NCBI GenBank assembly: GCA_027627225.1
Contig: JAPFQT010000153.1
Coordinates: 124,001 to 188,000, forward strand
Source of the DNA: Congeria kusceri
Lineage: Eukaryota > Mollusca > Bivalvia > Myida > Dreissenidae
Direction: 5' to 3'
Length of the DNA: 64,000 nucleotides
The notes beneath the pieces were generated by a model. The model saw only the letters and a program-made list of their open reading frames with translations, was not told the DNA's origin and ran no database searches. Each line of letters opens with the position of its first letter. Position 1 is the stretch's first letter. A program made the translations under genes and the position numbers. Shown in pieces: positions 49,141 to 62,318 of the stretch.

Positions 49141-50219
49141 GGTGGGTTTGCTCTTTGAGTATTTCATTTTGCATATAAACGATTTATGGTGAAATTGAAA
49201 ACATCAACAAAAGGTTTCTCTCCAGTGCAACCAAAAATGCCGTTTGTTTGTATATATATTGAACTAGTTTTATTTACAATAAATGCTTCTAATATTATAA
49301 TATTCAATGTTGCTTGACCACATGAACATTCCCAAAACAAATGGTCAACAGTTTCAATACGAGAGTGACAGAAGTCACCAATAGTGTTATTATGTAAATT
49401 ACACTTAATTAAATATGTATTTGTTGGAATAAATCTGAATTGAAAACTACGCAACGATGTGTAAATGATTTATTTTCAATGTTGTTGTAATTCTCGTTTT
49501 GCAGCTGAATATAATATAGTAATGCATTTGTTTTTTTTAATGTTTTTGTAAGTGTATTTGAAAGTGTTTCTACCGGAAAATGTATCTTTAATTTTTCTAT
49601 GTTTTCTTCAAGTATATATTGATGTAGAATAGAGGTAATTAAGGTGTTAAATTTCATTATATCTCTGTTATTGATGTCATATCGGTATTGAAGCCTGTTA
49701 AATAGTACATTTTCTTATTTCTAAGATCATAAACATGGTATACAAATTTAATTCCGTTTAATGACCGTACAACCTTTTGAAAAATAAAGTTTAACATTTC
49801 GCAGTTATCGATTTCTTTATCAAAATTATATCTTTTTTATAACTGTGGTTATTTTGTTTTAATATTATACTCTTGATTTTAACAATACCATCGCAAAGGA
49901 ATACATATCCTCTGTATATTTATTTCGTTTATTAAATCTTTCATTGAGTTCACTGGGAAGAATGAGATTGTTTTCATAACTTTGCATTTTAAACTTCTAT
50001 AATAATTTCCATTTTCCTTTGACTATATTTTTAAGGTTTAAACCTCCATTTGCGTTGTCTACATACAGTACTTTTATTTTTATTTGGTAAGGTTTAAAAT
50101 CACAGATGGCGTTGACAATGATTTTGTTATATCATTTAATATTGTTATAAATGGGTTTAGAAGCACTGAAAATGGATCAATAAAGTTTGGTACTGCAAAT
50201 GATTTTATCACAGTAGTTG
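49141..50219 (-). pseudogene. L1/Tx1-like LINE ORF2, C-terminal fragment
   Basis: The minus strand reads a helical region (IEKLKIHFPVETLSNTLTKT) and, after a frameshift at about 49450, RSFQFRFIPTNTYLIKCNLH and ETVDHLFWECSCGQ. The FIPTN...HLFWEC pattern with a preceding Cys is the C-terminal domain of L1/Tx1-type ORF2, distinct from the YGELGR-type LINEs elsewhere in the window. The RT is missing. A C-rich run at 50220 marks the broken edge. Confidence 0.75.
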
Positions 50220-50639
50220 CCCCCCCCCCATTAAAGGGGCGTATCGACGGCTAATACGGTATAATATTTTTAAAAATAAATTATATTTAAGAAGTATTTA
50301 CTAAAAGAATGCTTAACACATAGGTCTCGTTTTTAAAACAAACAGTAAAATAATTTATTTTATAATTGTAGTAAAAACGTAGAAATTCCACGAAAACCAA
50401 TTTTCGAACCAAATGCCTAAAAGTCAGAAAAATAATAAAATAAAATTTTGGGTGCAAGGTGAAGGTCGTACAGCTATGGTTAGGAATTGCTCTTAAGTTT
50501 AACTTCAGTTAAGAAATTGCTTTTTTAATTTATTAATTAGGACATTTAACTTGACCTTAAGTATGTTAATGTAATTGCAAAAGTTGTATCGGTATAGCAA
50601 AAGCTCAATCAACTATTGGGTTATTTAGCAGAAAGCATT

Positions 50640-51540
50640 TGATCTATTTTAACTTAAGTAATGGTGACTTTGACCCCTAAATAATACCAAACAGCGTCTC
50701 TTGATCTTGAACCCACACAAACAATATGCAATCCCATGCAAGGTCTTGCTATAATGTATCTATACATGAAGTTTTATTACAATAGTTCAATTCGTTCTTT
50801 CGTTATTGAGCCGATATCGGTTTTTTCATTTTAAGTAACAGTAATCTTGACCTCCACCTATCCTATATGCAATCCCAAGTGAAGTTTCAATATAAGGTAT
50901 GTACATTTGAAGTAACGTAACAATACCTTAAGTCGTTCTTGAGCTGTGGAGTGTTATTTCTAGTAATGGAGACCTTGACCTTGACCCGCCCACTCAAGCG
51001 GGGTCTCAATAAAAGGTATCTACATATGAAGTTTCATTAAAATATTTTAATTCAAGTTATTGAGTAGAAACCGTTTTTCTATTTAAGTAATTTAAGTAAT
51101 GGTGACCTTGACCTCATCCACCCTATATGCAATCGCAAACGGCGAGGTCTATATATAAGGTATATACATAAATAGCTTCATTCAAATATTTGATTTCGTT
51201 ATATAGTCATTGAGCGGAAACTGTTTTACATTTTTAGTCATGGTGACCGTGACCTTGACCCCACCCACTTCATATGCAATCCCATGCGAGGTTTCGATAT
51301 AAGGTGTCTATGTATAAAGGTTCATAAAAATTTCTTAATATGTTCTTAAGTTATTGAGCGGAATACTTTTTTTCTATTTCTATTTTTAGTTACGGTGACC
51401 ATGACCCCACCCACCCCATATGCATACATAGATACGTATGATGTTTCATTAAAATATCTCAAGTCATTTTCAAGTTATTGAGCGGTAACCATTTTCCTAC
51501 TTTAAGTAACAGTGACCTTGACCTTGATCCAACCAGGAAC
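50640..51540 (+). repeat. Satellite module with TGACCTTGA words
   Basis: Seven diverged units of about 115-175 bp with GTAATGGTGACCTTGACC, CACCCACCCCATATGCAATC, AGGTATCTACATATGAAGTTTC (shown by parts) and TTATTGAGCGGAAACC. Exact TGACCTTGA occurs at 50976, 51113, 51250 and 51513. Confidence 0.85.
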
Positions 51541-52050
51541 CAATTCTTAATACAGTTGATATCGAGTTATTTACATTAAGGTCAGATATATTTTAAAACT
51601 CACTTATGTGTTAATTAATGAGTTTTCACTTCCACTGTTAAAAAAGTGGCATTCCTGCAAAAAATAATTAGTTTAATTAAAAAAAGTGTGTACTTGTTGT
51701 ATTTAATAAACTAATTCTAAATATGTTGATTTCGCGGTATTTAGACATAGGCCAAACATATTTTTAAAGCTCACTAATGTGTTTATTAATGACTGAAAAA
51801 ATGGCATTGTCTGCAAAAAATGTGTGTTTGATATCATTGTTTAATACTTTAATACCTTTTATTTCACCATTACATTCAATATTATTAGAGAGAAATTGCA
51901 AACCTATGACAAATATGGAAGATGATAACGGGCAGTCTTGTCGTACATCTCTTTTTATATTGAAGCTATCTGATGTCCGTTGTTTATAATTAAGCTATTT
52001 ATGATTATGCAAAACATTTATATCCACTGAATAAAGTTCGATCCAAAGTT
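51541..52050. other. Non-coding DNA
   Basis: Two weak copies of a CTAATTCTAAATATGTTGAT/ACCAATTCTTAATACAGTTG segment (51538, 51710); no gene supported. Confidence 0.4.
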
Positions 52051-52269
52051 TAATCGCTCGAGGCATTTAACATAAAAGTGTGACCAAGACTATCAATTAT
52101 CTTTTCAAAAATCGAAAAAACAACAATCCTGGTTTGTTTGTTGAGTTCAAATAGGATATAACATCAAATATTGATCGTAAATTTTCCCGAATATATCTGT
52201 TGTCATATGAGATTAAGAGATCAGTATATTCAATCCTGGCATGAAACCTTATCATTTCAACTAAAGATG

Positions 52270-53765
52270 GAATATTATTGTAAATTTTAAACAAGATTTT
52301 GATTTCGAACATTATTTATTGTGTGTAAAAAATGAAAAACATTGTACGGAATTAACTCGTTGAAGGCTGCCATCACATTCTGTTGAAATTGAAACTACAG
52401 GAAATGCAAACTATGTACACAAAATGTAGTTGAATCTGAATACCATTTTTTATTATGTTACACTGCTTATTCAGATCTTTGAAATGATTATAATATCCCA
52501 TTTAATTGGCCTAATGTCACAAAATTCAAATACATAATGTCTGATAAGAGAGAAAGTAAAATAATAAATGTATCAAAGTTTATATATAATGCAATGAATT
52601 TAATACAAAAGTTATGTTAGACATTTACCTGCTTTTCCTTATAATGCAATTTTAAATATCACTTTACAATATATACATATACTAGGAATAATTTGTATAT
52701 CACCAAGATATGGTCGAATATGTTACATGATTATCTGAATTTATCAGTATTTATACTGTGCATTCTGAAAAAGAGACAAATTATTATAACAATGTTCGTG
52801 AATATATCATTGTTTATTATGTAGTATCTTAAAACTCTATATACAGATTTGTCAAAGCATTACCGATATCTTGCTTTACGTTTATTATACATTTTTGTTT
52901 ATTTTAATTATGAACTCGTATATTTTTACCATTTGCTGTTGTTCTCTGATAGCACCCATTGTTTCGTTTTCGCCAATAGCGCTATTTTGAAGGGAGCACA
53001 AACGTTTTGTTCTAATGATGTATTGGCTGTACTATTTGCTGTTGTTTTTCCCTGATAGCTTTCTTTAATAGGCGCTATTCTAAGAGGAACAAAAACTTAT
53101 ATATACTACATTGTATGTAACGCGAATGGTAGTATGAAATACAAAAAATATTAAAAGTCACTTTCTAATGATATAATATAACCCATCTAAACAAGTAATG
53201 AGTATTGTTGTAAATAACGTCATAATCCATATAATTATAGTGTTAATAGATTAATCTTTGTAACTACATATGTAATTAAAATCATAGTCTAATAATGAAA
53301 ATGTGATAGTCAGATATAAAAGATATGATATAATATGTTTACACATGCATAAAGTGATTAATGTCGTAGTATATAAATATATTCTATATCTTACGTTAAA
53401 AAGATTTATTAATAACAGTGCAAATGTTCTACTTTGTATCATTTTTATGTATCACTGACATATATTGCAATGAGTACGTTTGCACAATTTCATCTATAAT
53501 ACGTGTCTTAAGCCCACAAGCAATTAGGCGAACTAATAATAGTAAAAATAAATTGCATATTAAGCTGCTTCTTCTCACTATATATATATATATATATATA
53601 GTACTTATTTAAATACCCCACATTACAATTATAACCTTGTACATTTGTTGTATACGATTGCAAAATTCTATTTATGTTATATGTGTCTTGGCCATAATTT
53701 AATTTAACGTATTGTAAATGGCCAAAGGCAAATGTGCCGATTAGCCAATAAACTCGGAACTGAAC
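52270..53765 (+). pseudogene. LINE ORF2 C-terminal end and 3' UTR
   Basis: The plus strand reads DFDFEHYLLCVKNEKHCTEL, RLPSHSVEIETTG, then after a slip CKLCTQNVVESEYHFLLCY and PFNWPNVTKFKYIM, ending with a stop at about 52620. The C-x2-C...E-x-EYHF-x2-C cluster matches the YGELGR-type LINE tail at 20863-20912. About 1.1 kb of AT-rich sequence follows, ending in GGCCAAAGGCAAATGTGCCG and CCAATAAACTCGGAACTGAA, a typical LINE 3' terminus. Confidence 0.75.
53577..53601. repeat. (TA)n microsatellite
   Basis: About 12 TA units within the LINE 3' region. Confidence 0.9.
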
Positions 53766-55370
53766 TGTTGTTCATAAAACCATTTGTATCAAAGTATATC
53801 ATTTCTGAAACTTTCTTAATCGGATTGCCATTGCTTTTGTTGCGATAGTGTAATCTGTGTTTAACAAACTTATCGTCGAATTAATATTGTTTTTTTCCTT
53901 GGTTTGGCAATAGTGTAATTATTCTTTGATTTTGTAAGTCTGATAATACACCTTTCTCAAAATAATAAGAATAATTTTTTGAATTAATAAAGTGTGGTTT
54001 TAAAATAATCCAGATTATAAACTTCTTATGCTATTATTTATGTCTGAAAATGCGATCATTATGACGCAATCGTATTCGTTTAAGTTGTCTTCACATAGTA
54101 GCTTTGCTATCGTAATTACGATTGCGGTTTTGAAAAAAACAAAAATCATCTATTTGTTCAGATATAGCTGTTTTGTATAGGTTTTCAAAGAATCGTACTT
54201 CTGCTTGTAAAATGTCGTTTTTACATTGTTATATTTCAATTTGTGAATTGTTTATTTTTTCTCTGCATTCTTTGTTCGAAATCTTTGAAAGTCTGTTTCT
54301 CTGAACGTAATTGACAAATTTCAAAAATATTTCAAATAACTTTTCTTTCAATGACTACCAAATTCATATAACATATATTCGTTAACAGACCATGTCGTCA
54401 GGGAGAGTGGCAGTTTTCCTTATATAGACATATTAAATCGAAAATTTCGGAAACTACTAGTAAACTAGACCAATAGCAAAGAAATGTTGCAGAAAGCTTT
54501 CTTAAGTAACCATCCACTACGTAGACACCGTGTCTCTAACTAGTTTAGCTTTATGTGGCATCTACCACCGTCCAATTTCCTCTATTTACACAGGTCCTTC
54601 AGAAGCTTTTACTTTTATAAGTGTAATTACGTTCTTAAAAGTATGCCGAATATGGTAAATTTGGTCTTAATAAAACGGAAACCGAGAACGTTTGTATATA
54701 TATGGTATAGGATTAATTAAAGTTGTATTTTAATAAGGAGCAGTCTCTATGTGTATGTATGCAACACAATTACGTACAATATCTACCTCTGATTAGTGCA
54801 CTTTGCACGCCTGGATGTATATAATCGCTATTAACAATATTTAGCTCGTTAGTGACATCAGATGAACAGTTTGTGTGACCTCACGATTTGCGCCTGGACT
54901 AGATTTCTTTATGCATAGATGTGTCTTTTAACATTATTGAGAGTCTTTTTTATTTATAGCAAATAACTCGGTTTGTATTGGTTATCAACATGTATATACA
55001 CGTTTACTAATATAGATTTCATACCGAAGAGCAGTTTGGTAAATGTGTCATTTGAGCATGGGAGTACCGTAACCCGGCAACTTGTTAATGTTGTGAAGAT
55101 AATCCACAAAATCCTTGTAAAATTACAACAGTTTATATGCTGTTGCAAATAAAGCATTACTGTTATATAAGATTGATACTTCCATCTGATAAGATTGCTA
55201 CTGTTAACACTTCTGCAATACATTTGTATATTTGCTGTGTTTTCAAACAATATAAATTATATATGACCAAAATGCGTTCGAAGCGAGCGTTTTTTTTATA
55301 AAATGAATGAGTGGCAGGTCAACATATTGTCAGACAATACTACTAATAAGTACGAATTTTGGTGTTAACA
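53766..55370. other. Non-coding DNA
   Basis: No supported gene or repeat. Confidence 0.5.
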
Positions 55371-55373
55371 TTC

Positions 55374-55669
55374 TTAAAGGGACTTGGGCACGGATTTTTC
55401 TATTATTGAAATATACCATTAAAAGTCTTAACTTGACAATTGGACGTATCTGAACAAAAAATATTACGTATATTCTTATTTGGACCATTAAACGTCTGAA
55501 CTTGACAATTGGACGTATCTGAACTAAAACTATTACGTATATTCTTATTTGGACAATTAAACGTCTTAACTTGACAATTGGACGTATCTGAACTAAAAAT
55601 ATTACGTATATTCTTATTTGGGGGATCGGACAATTGTAATTTTGTGATTCTGTAAATAGGTCCCTTTAA
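55374..55669. mobile_element. MITE with TTAA target, second family member
   Basis: TTAA at 55374-55377 and 55666-55669. The ends CTTAAAGGGAC and GTCCCTTTAAG are perfect 11-bp inverted repeats including TTAA and the next base. The same AAAGGGAC termini flank 36075-36333. The interior differs and is mostly a minisatellite. Confidence 0.8.
55418..55622. repeat. About 65-69 bp minisatellite inside the MITE
   Basis: Three units with ACTTGACAATTGGACGTATC and TATTACGTATATTCTTATTT starting near 55420, 55484 and 55553. The minus frame reads a repeated NKNIRNIFSSDTSNCQVKTF, but nothing suggests translation. Confidence 0.9.
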
Positions 55670-57510
55670 GATATAATATTTTATAGAATTACTTATTCAT
55701 TTTCTTTTTCGCGTGTATTACTACTATTTGTTGCATTTTATGAATTATAAGAAATTAAGTAGTATGTACCTGAATGCACTGTAATGTTGTCTACAAAAGC
55801 AATGTTAGTAAAAGTAACATTTAACTCAATAGATATAGTTGTTTTTCTTAATATGACAATATCAGAACTATGTGGATGCAAACAGATGCCATTTCAAATA
55901 TTAGAAGACGGTGCGTGATCTAATACTTGTTCAGAATAAAATGAGACTACTTCACACCAACGTTGTCGTTTGAATCACCCATACGCCTGCACTTGTTTCA
56001 ACTTTCAACTGTTAATCAAGAAGTGCCAAAAATTTCCAGTAGAAATGATGTAAATAATCAAAACGCCGACAGCATAGAAAGACTGTTGGCGAAACATGTT
56101 AATTATGAGTGCACTGTTGCTAAAAAGGAAACATTTGTTTGAATAAAGTTCAATAGCCCACCTTTAAACTTGATAATATGGCTTCTTATTATATACAAAT
56201 GTATATCATCCAGTCAGCTATAGACATTCGTGCCACGTGACCGTCCCAATATTTGACCAACATACGGCCTCAGGCCAAAACGGCTGTCTTCAGCCCAATT
56301 TACAAGGTCAATATGAATTCAACTAATTCATGACAAGTTTATTAATTAACATTATATCATGCAGCATCGTTCAGTTTTAATAGTACAAGTATTAAAACTA
56401 GTATTTCGATACAGATAGAAATAGAATACAGCATCTTTCAGTTTTACAAGGCCAGCAGTAATAACAATGTTTTTATTCTTGTAACTGCCTATTGTTAAAT
56501 ATAACGACCAAACAGTACATAAAAAGTACTTGCTAAAAAAATAAAAAGTTCGCATTTTTAAAATAATGCATAAAATTATAGCACAAAAATGGCGCAAACA
56601 ATGCCAAAATATGATCTCGTATAAGGCCGAGCTAATCCTGAATCCTGATTTGCCAAATCTCGTATTAGCCGCGTTTTTCCATATTGGCATTGGCCGAGTT
56701 TTGAAATTTATTGGCGAGGTTTACATTGTATCAAGCGAACAAAGTGACCAGATTCTCATTTAATATTGTAAATTTAATTAATAATGCAACGAAACATGGT
56801 TTAATTAACTGTTTATAACGTTACCCGTACATAAATAAGGCCTGCAAGTTGCAAAGCCTACACACAATTCTGGAGTCTTGTGAAAACTGGTTTTCGTCAT
56901 CACTATCCATTTTGTTTACATTTACATCGTTATTCCATGTCTGAATATCGATGAACACTTTCAATCAACTGTATAATATTCCATTCGACAACTTTAATCG
57001 GTGTGTAAATTCTGATTTCAACTAACGCGCTACTGAGAATCTATTACATTGTATTTGTACAAACACTTGCATGAAGCCCCTGAATCAAATTAACAGTCTT
57101 GCATTATTTGCATGAAGATTAGTTTTCGTCTAGAAATTATTATTTTTGAAAGCGTATACAGGCTAAAATCGTGCATTCAATTCTGCTCAATTACGAAACA
57201 GAGCGAGAAGCCTGTTTAGCACACTGCAAATAGAGTAAGCGACCTGTTCCAATTACCGGTTCAACAGAAGTGACTCATTCAATAATAAATATCTTGCAGT
57301 GTTGTAGGCTAGCAGCCGATGTCAAGTGTGCTAAAATACTTGCAACAAGCATCCAGAAAACTTGGTCATATACAAGAACATTAATACCGAATAGGGAATT
57401 AATTTTTATCATCTAGCCGTGCATGTTAATATGAATTACGGTTGTGTAATGTGGAATTATTTAGAATTACATTTTTCCCTCAACTAGCTTTACTCCTGAA
57501 GTTGTTATTG
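55670..57510. other. Non-coding DNA
   Basis: Only an imperfect inverted repeat at 56599-56613 and 56680-56692 (CAATGCCAAAATATG / CATATTGGCATTG) stands out. No gene. Confidence 0.45.
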
Positions 57511-57514
57511 AATT

Positions 57515-57629
57515 TATAAATAGAGGTTATATCTTTCTATAAATAGACTATGGCGGACGCATCAGAATCGGAGATACTAAACCTTAAGCTGCTTTTGTTG
57601 ATAAATACCCCTGGCTATTTTTGTGGAAA
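57515..57629 (+). other. Possible first exon with TATA-like words
   Basis: TATAAATAG occurs at 57515 and 57538; an ATG at 57550 opens MADASESEILNLKLLLLINT and is followed by a GTAGGT donor-like site at 57630. A good acceptor (TTGTTAACAG) lies at 57751, but the joined frame stops after 12 codons. Weak gene candidate. Confidence 0.2.
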
Positions 57630-58534
57630 GTAGGTTGTAAGCATAGCTTCCGCGAATCAGTAAACGCCACATGCATTTTAGTCTTAGTGAATATGTATAC
57701 AGGCAATTGTAATAATACTGTTTGTGTGATTGTATTTATTATTGTTAACAGACGGATGTATGAACAACACAGATCCGAAGTATGGTGATACTCTTTATTT
57801 ACTTTCCGTAGCATTCAGCGTCACATACAACACTATCTCTAATACCAAGATACATTCAGTTATAAACCACGCCACGCATACAGAGGTAATATTGTACTAC
57901 AGAGGTGTACTTGCTTACTACAACCTCCTTTACCTTTAGATTAGAACTCATTAATTAACAATAGAACAATATTCTGTGTTAATACTTAATTGATCATAGT
58001 TTGAACAACATAAGCAAGATTTCAACATAAGAAAGATTTTCTGCTACAAGTCTATCATTCGGACACTAGGTTACTCTTCCCATTAATTTATTCTCTTTCG
58101 CAAATATAATGTCCTGTTATCACCAAGTTCTAGCTTCTCGGGTCTGGTAAACATCACATAGTCACATGAGAAGAACTTTTTCACATTGCTGAGTGATCAT
58201 TGTCAACTATAATTGATATTATGTGATTAACAAAACGAGTATTTCAACCAACCATCTGAATATGAGAATTGTTATCAAAATATCGCTGTATTGGTTCTAG
58301 AGTGAGAAACACTGTTGACATGAGTATTATATTTCACGAATTCTTCCCACGAGAAAAATATAGATATAAATATTTCTCGAAGTAGAAATATTAGTATATA
58401 AGCACAAATTGTCAATAATCATACACAACGTATATCCACTGTGTTTACTGATTGTATAAGAGCATTATTAGGGCTCTTCACTAAAACACACATGATGTAT
58501 TATTTTTCACTTAAATACACAATATAATTATCTG

Positions 58535-58992
58535 TCACTCATCATATAAACGCTTAGGCGGACGTCTCATTCTATGCGGACGTTGGTTTGGTTGTTGTTG
58601 TTTATCTGTCGGACGTTGTTGTTTATCTGGTTGACTTGTATGTCTTTTTTCTGAACCTGAGTCTGCGGGTTGAACACCATTTTCAACTTCGATACGTCAC
58701 GGTATACGTGTTTTCCCTTGTGTAAAACTGTCAACATTGAACCTTTCCTTGCTATTACAATTCCAGGTACCGGATCTAACGTAGTTTCGAATGTGTTTTT
58801 CTGTTCTCGTTTTAGCAAAACTCGATCTCCAACATGAAGTTTACTTGGCTGTGTACGTCGCCTTTTGTCTGCATATAGTTTGTTTCTTGTCTTAGCACGA
58901 CTATCCTTATCACGAATTTCGCAGTCATCATTTTGAACTTGCGGTTTTGGTAATTTTGCTTTCAATTGGCGATTGAACATGAGAAAAGCATG
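58535..58992 (-). pseudogene. Ty3/gypsy-type integrase C-terminal tail
   Basis: The minus strand reads LMFNRQLKAKLPKPQ, KLYADKRRRTQPSKLHVGDR, VLLKREQKN, PGIVIARKGSMLTVLHKGK and a Gln/Asn-rich end. This is the integrase C-terminus of Ty3/gypsy polyproteins: the target-plant LFNR-x-L-x-TKLP word, the YAD+RR word and the GD-x-VLLK beta strand. A slip at about 58585 precedes a basic RRPPKRL end and the stop at 58535. The catalytic core is missing; satellite DNA begins at 58993. The LTR is not clearly delimited. Confidence 0.8.
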
Positions 58993-60270
58993 CTTATATT
59001 CGACTTCACCGGTGCGTTCATAGACAAACTGTCCATGATTGGTGAAGATTGGATAAAAAAAAGAGTCTCTATCCTGAATAATGTCCATTTTTGTATATTT
59101 GTTCACAAACAAAGGCCAATAAACTGGTGTTTCTGGTCCGATTTTGCTTATATTGGACGTCACCTTTAATATTATGGTCACAGACAAACCCTGCAAGATT
59201 GGTGAAGATTGGATGAAAAAATCTGAATAATGACCATTTTTGCATATTTGTTTTCACAAAAGGCAATTACTCCGGTGTTTATGACCCCATCTTGCTTATA
59301 TTCGTATTCAACTGTAATCTAAAGGTAATAGACAAACTGTGCAAGATTGGTGAAGATTGGATGAAAAATGAAGTCTCTATTCTGAATAATGCTCAATTTT
59401 CTATATTTTTTTTCACTAAAAGGGTAATAATAAATCCAGTGAAACAGAAAATACCATAAAAGCGGAAAGTGCCGTCCCGGATTAGCCCTTTCAGGCTGCA
59501 CAGGTTTTCTGGGATGACACTGTACGCACATGCATTAAGCCCGGTTTTCCCACGACACGGCTCATGTTTCACTGTCGTGATCAGTGATTTAAATTCACAG
59601 AAGGGATTAAACAAATGGCAGTAACTCTGGTGTTTCTGGCTCTATGTTGCTTATATTCAACTTAACCTGTAATCTTATGGCCATAGCAACTGTTCAAGAT
59701 CAATGACAACTGGATGAACAATAAAGTCTCTATCCCGAATAATGTCCATTTTTGCTCATTTTTTCACACACAAAGGGCAATAACTCTGGTGTTTCTCGTC
59801 AGATCTTGGTAAAAATTGGACGAACAATGAAGCCTCTATCCTGAATAATGTCCATTTTTGTATAATTTTCCAAACACAAAGGGCAATACCTCCGGTGTGT
59901 CTGGCTCTATCTTGCTTAAATTCAATTTGACTTGTAATCTTATGTCCACAGACAAACTGTGCAAGATTGATGAAAACTGGGCAATATCTCCGGTGTTTGA
60001 AACACGATCTGGCCGATTTATTTGGCGTCTGCTGAGATCTGATGGTCATTCACAAACTGTGAAAGTTTGGTTAAGATTGAATGGCAAATAAAGTCTATAT
60101 GTTGGAAAAAGACATTTTTGCACTTTTTGGCATGAAAAAGGGGCATTAACTCTAGTGTTACTGGTGTGATTAGGCTCAATAACAATCCCGTCCAAGATTG
60201 TATGGTCATACACAACTGTGCAATATTGGCAAAGATTGGATAAAAAGTGAAGTCTCTATCGTGAGAACAA
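58993..60270. repeat. Satellite module, about eight units
   Basis: Diverged 120-165 bp units marked by AGACAAACTGTGCAAGATTG, GGTGAAGATTGGATGAAAAA, CTGAATAATGTCCATTTTTG and GGCAATAACTCYGGTGTTTC near 59022, 59183, 59330, 59690, 59810, 59950, 60050 and 60213. A 130-bp foreign stretch lies at 59440-59570. Confidence 0.85.
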
Positions 60271-61371
60271 AGCAAATTGTTGACGGCACACGGAAGACGG
60301 ACTAGTGTTTTGAAACGTACGGCCGGGTACCAGACTATGATTGTTAGTGATTTGAAGCCTATTGAGTCAAAATTACGCATGTTCTCGATTTTCCATTCTA
60401 CAGTTTAAAACTGATACATTGCAGTAACTGGTTGTCAAATAAACTTCGGTATCTGCATTATCTTAATCACTTTAACATGGAGATTGTGAATAGCGAAAAA
60501 TAGGGGTGTCATTATTTGACATGGTTTTTTTTTTGAAACTGTAATTGTAATAAATAACATGAGATACACATTAAATTACACATGCCATACATTATCTTAA
60601 ATAAAAGAGCCCTTTCAGGTTTTGATTTACTAACTGGTAGCCTGCAAGGAAAAGGAGTAGTCTTCAGCGGTTTTCGGTTATTTCGTTAACACAGCCATTT
60701 TGTAACCATTCATTGTCGGTTATTTCGTAACCATGTCGATCAATTCGTTACCACTTTGTTTGTGCGTGTCTTACTGATAATATAATCAAAACAATAGGTA
60801 TGAAATAATGCTTTGAATCGAGTAAATTTGAACATACGTAACATTTTAAATGTTGGGTTATGCCAAACAGTCAATCTAATTAAAATCATCTCCAGTCTGA
60901 CGCTACTATATTATCAGCTGACTGGATCTGATGACTTCGCATTAGGGATCACGTTCAGATGACCTTTTTATGAGCCAATCAAACTGTTGCCTTCAAAATA
61001 ATGCGGTATAACTTCATATATAAACCACAAATACTATGCACGAAATTAACGTGAACTTTGAATGTTTAGTCGCCTTAGGTACAACTATATCCATTATTTT
61101 CCCCGTGAAAATTAACTGTTAATGATTTTTTCTCGAGAATCAGCTGGAAATGCATCACTTTTCAAAAACTGTGGCCAAACATTGCTGTGCAAAAGGCAAG
61201 TTCATTGGACGCAGCAGGACTGATGTTTTATTGTTCGGAAGGTCATGTGAACGTGACCTGTTATACGATGTCTTCAGATCCTAACAATGTTAGGATTTGA
61301 GTTTAGTAAGATTGGCCGAACAGTCTTAAAACGCCATTGTGACATCATCGTTAGAAAAGCCGGGTGTTGAA
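60271..61371. other. Non-coding DNA
   Basis: Only three short GGTTATTTCGTWAC words (60675-60760) and a TCCTAACAATGTTAGGAT palindrome at 61277 stand out. Confidence 0.45.
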
Positions 61372-62318
61372 CAGAACAAAACAGAACGTTTATTGATATA
61401 ACATGTACAATTACAGTTCATCGTTACATATACAAAATTATCATAAATTAGCCTATGCATGGCAATGCGAAAGAGAACATTATACAATATTTATAGTTGT
61501 TTCAGGTCATCAAATACATTGTGCCTATTTAAAGCAACAAGTCTCGTCGTCGTCTATCATTAGTGTTGCATGACATTTTAAAAATAGTTGCTTGTCTGCC
61601 AGAATACATTTTTAACATATGCGATGAGAGTCTTAGTTTTGATAAAAAAATAATTAACTTACAGATGTAAACTTTGTCTAAATAATCTGCTAATTCAAAT
61701 CGTGTTAAACTCTATATAATGTCAGTGAACTCTTTACATTTACATCATGTTTCTTTAAACTATGTACATGTCAATTAGTCTGGTTTTAAAAATGGGTATG
61801 TTGGACCGTATAAATACATTAATATTAACTGATTCTGGATATATCCATACATCATAAAGGCCAGTATTATGAAGCCAGGCTAGCACCCTTGATAACCAAT
61901 CATAATATTTTCTGCATCATATCGCATATATATTGAACACACATAAACACAAGTGGTTATTGTAAAATCGTTTTACTTTGCAAAATAGACCAATTAATTT
62001 TAGTAGATTCATAAGTCAAACTTATGCAACAAACAGAAGTGTTCAGTCAAATCTATTTAAATGCTAAAAAGTTATATGCATTCAAACTTAACAAAAGTTT
62101 CTTTTTTAATTCGTTATAACAACATGCAATTTGTTTTGTTTAACAGTGTATAGCTTTATACAATATTTTTAAATTCTTACATAACGAGTTATATACGTAT
62201 AAAGGGAAGCGTCCAAGCTCACCATAGACTACTGAATTAGAAGAAATCAGTTTAATCCCTAGTTTTTTAACAAATCTTCTATGAACTATTTTAATATACT
62301 CAGCTTTCGAAACTAGAG
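61372..62318 (-). mobile_element. 5'-truncated YGELGR-type LINE
   Basis: The 3' end on the left is (CAGAA)-type, GAACAGAACAAAACAGAACG at 61374. The minus strand at about 62318-62140 reads EYIKIVHRRFVKKLGIKLI, SSNSVVYGELGRFPLYVYNS, matching the YGELGR region of ORF2 at 20320-20430. The C-terminal domain is present only as scraps, and the copy stops at 62318 against another repeat. It belongs to or near the family of the LINE at 16376. Confidence 0.82.

Noticed and set aside
51777..53055. Short plus and minus ORFs of 63-71 residues
   Set aside because: AT-rich chance frames; the only protein similarity here is the LINE tail at 52270-52620.
58993..59196. N-terminal 68 residues of the minus ORF over the integrase tail
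   Set aside because: They are translated satellite units (58993-59196) running into the gypsy fragment by chance.
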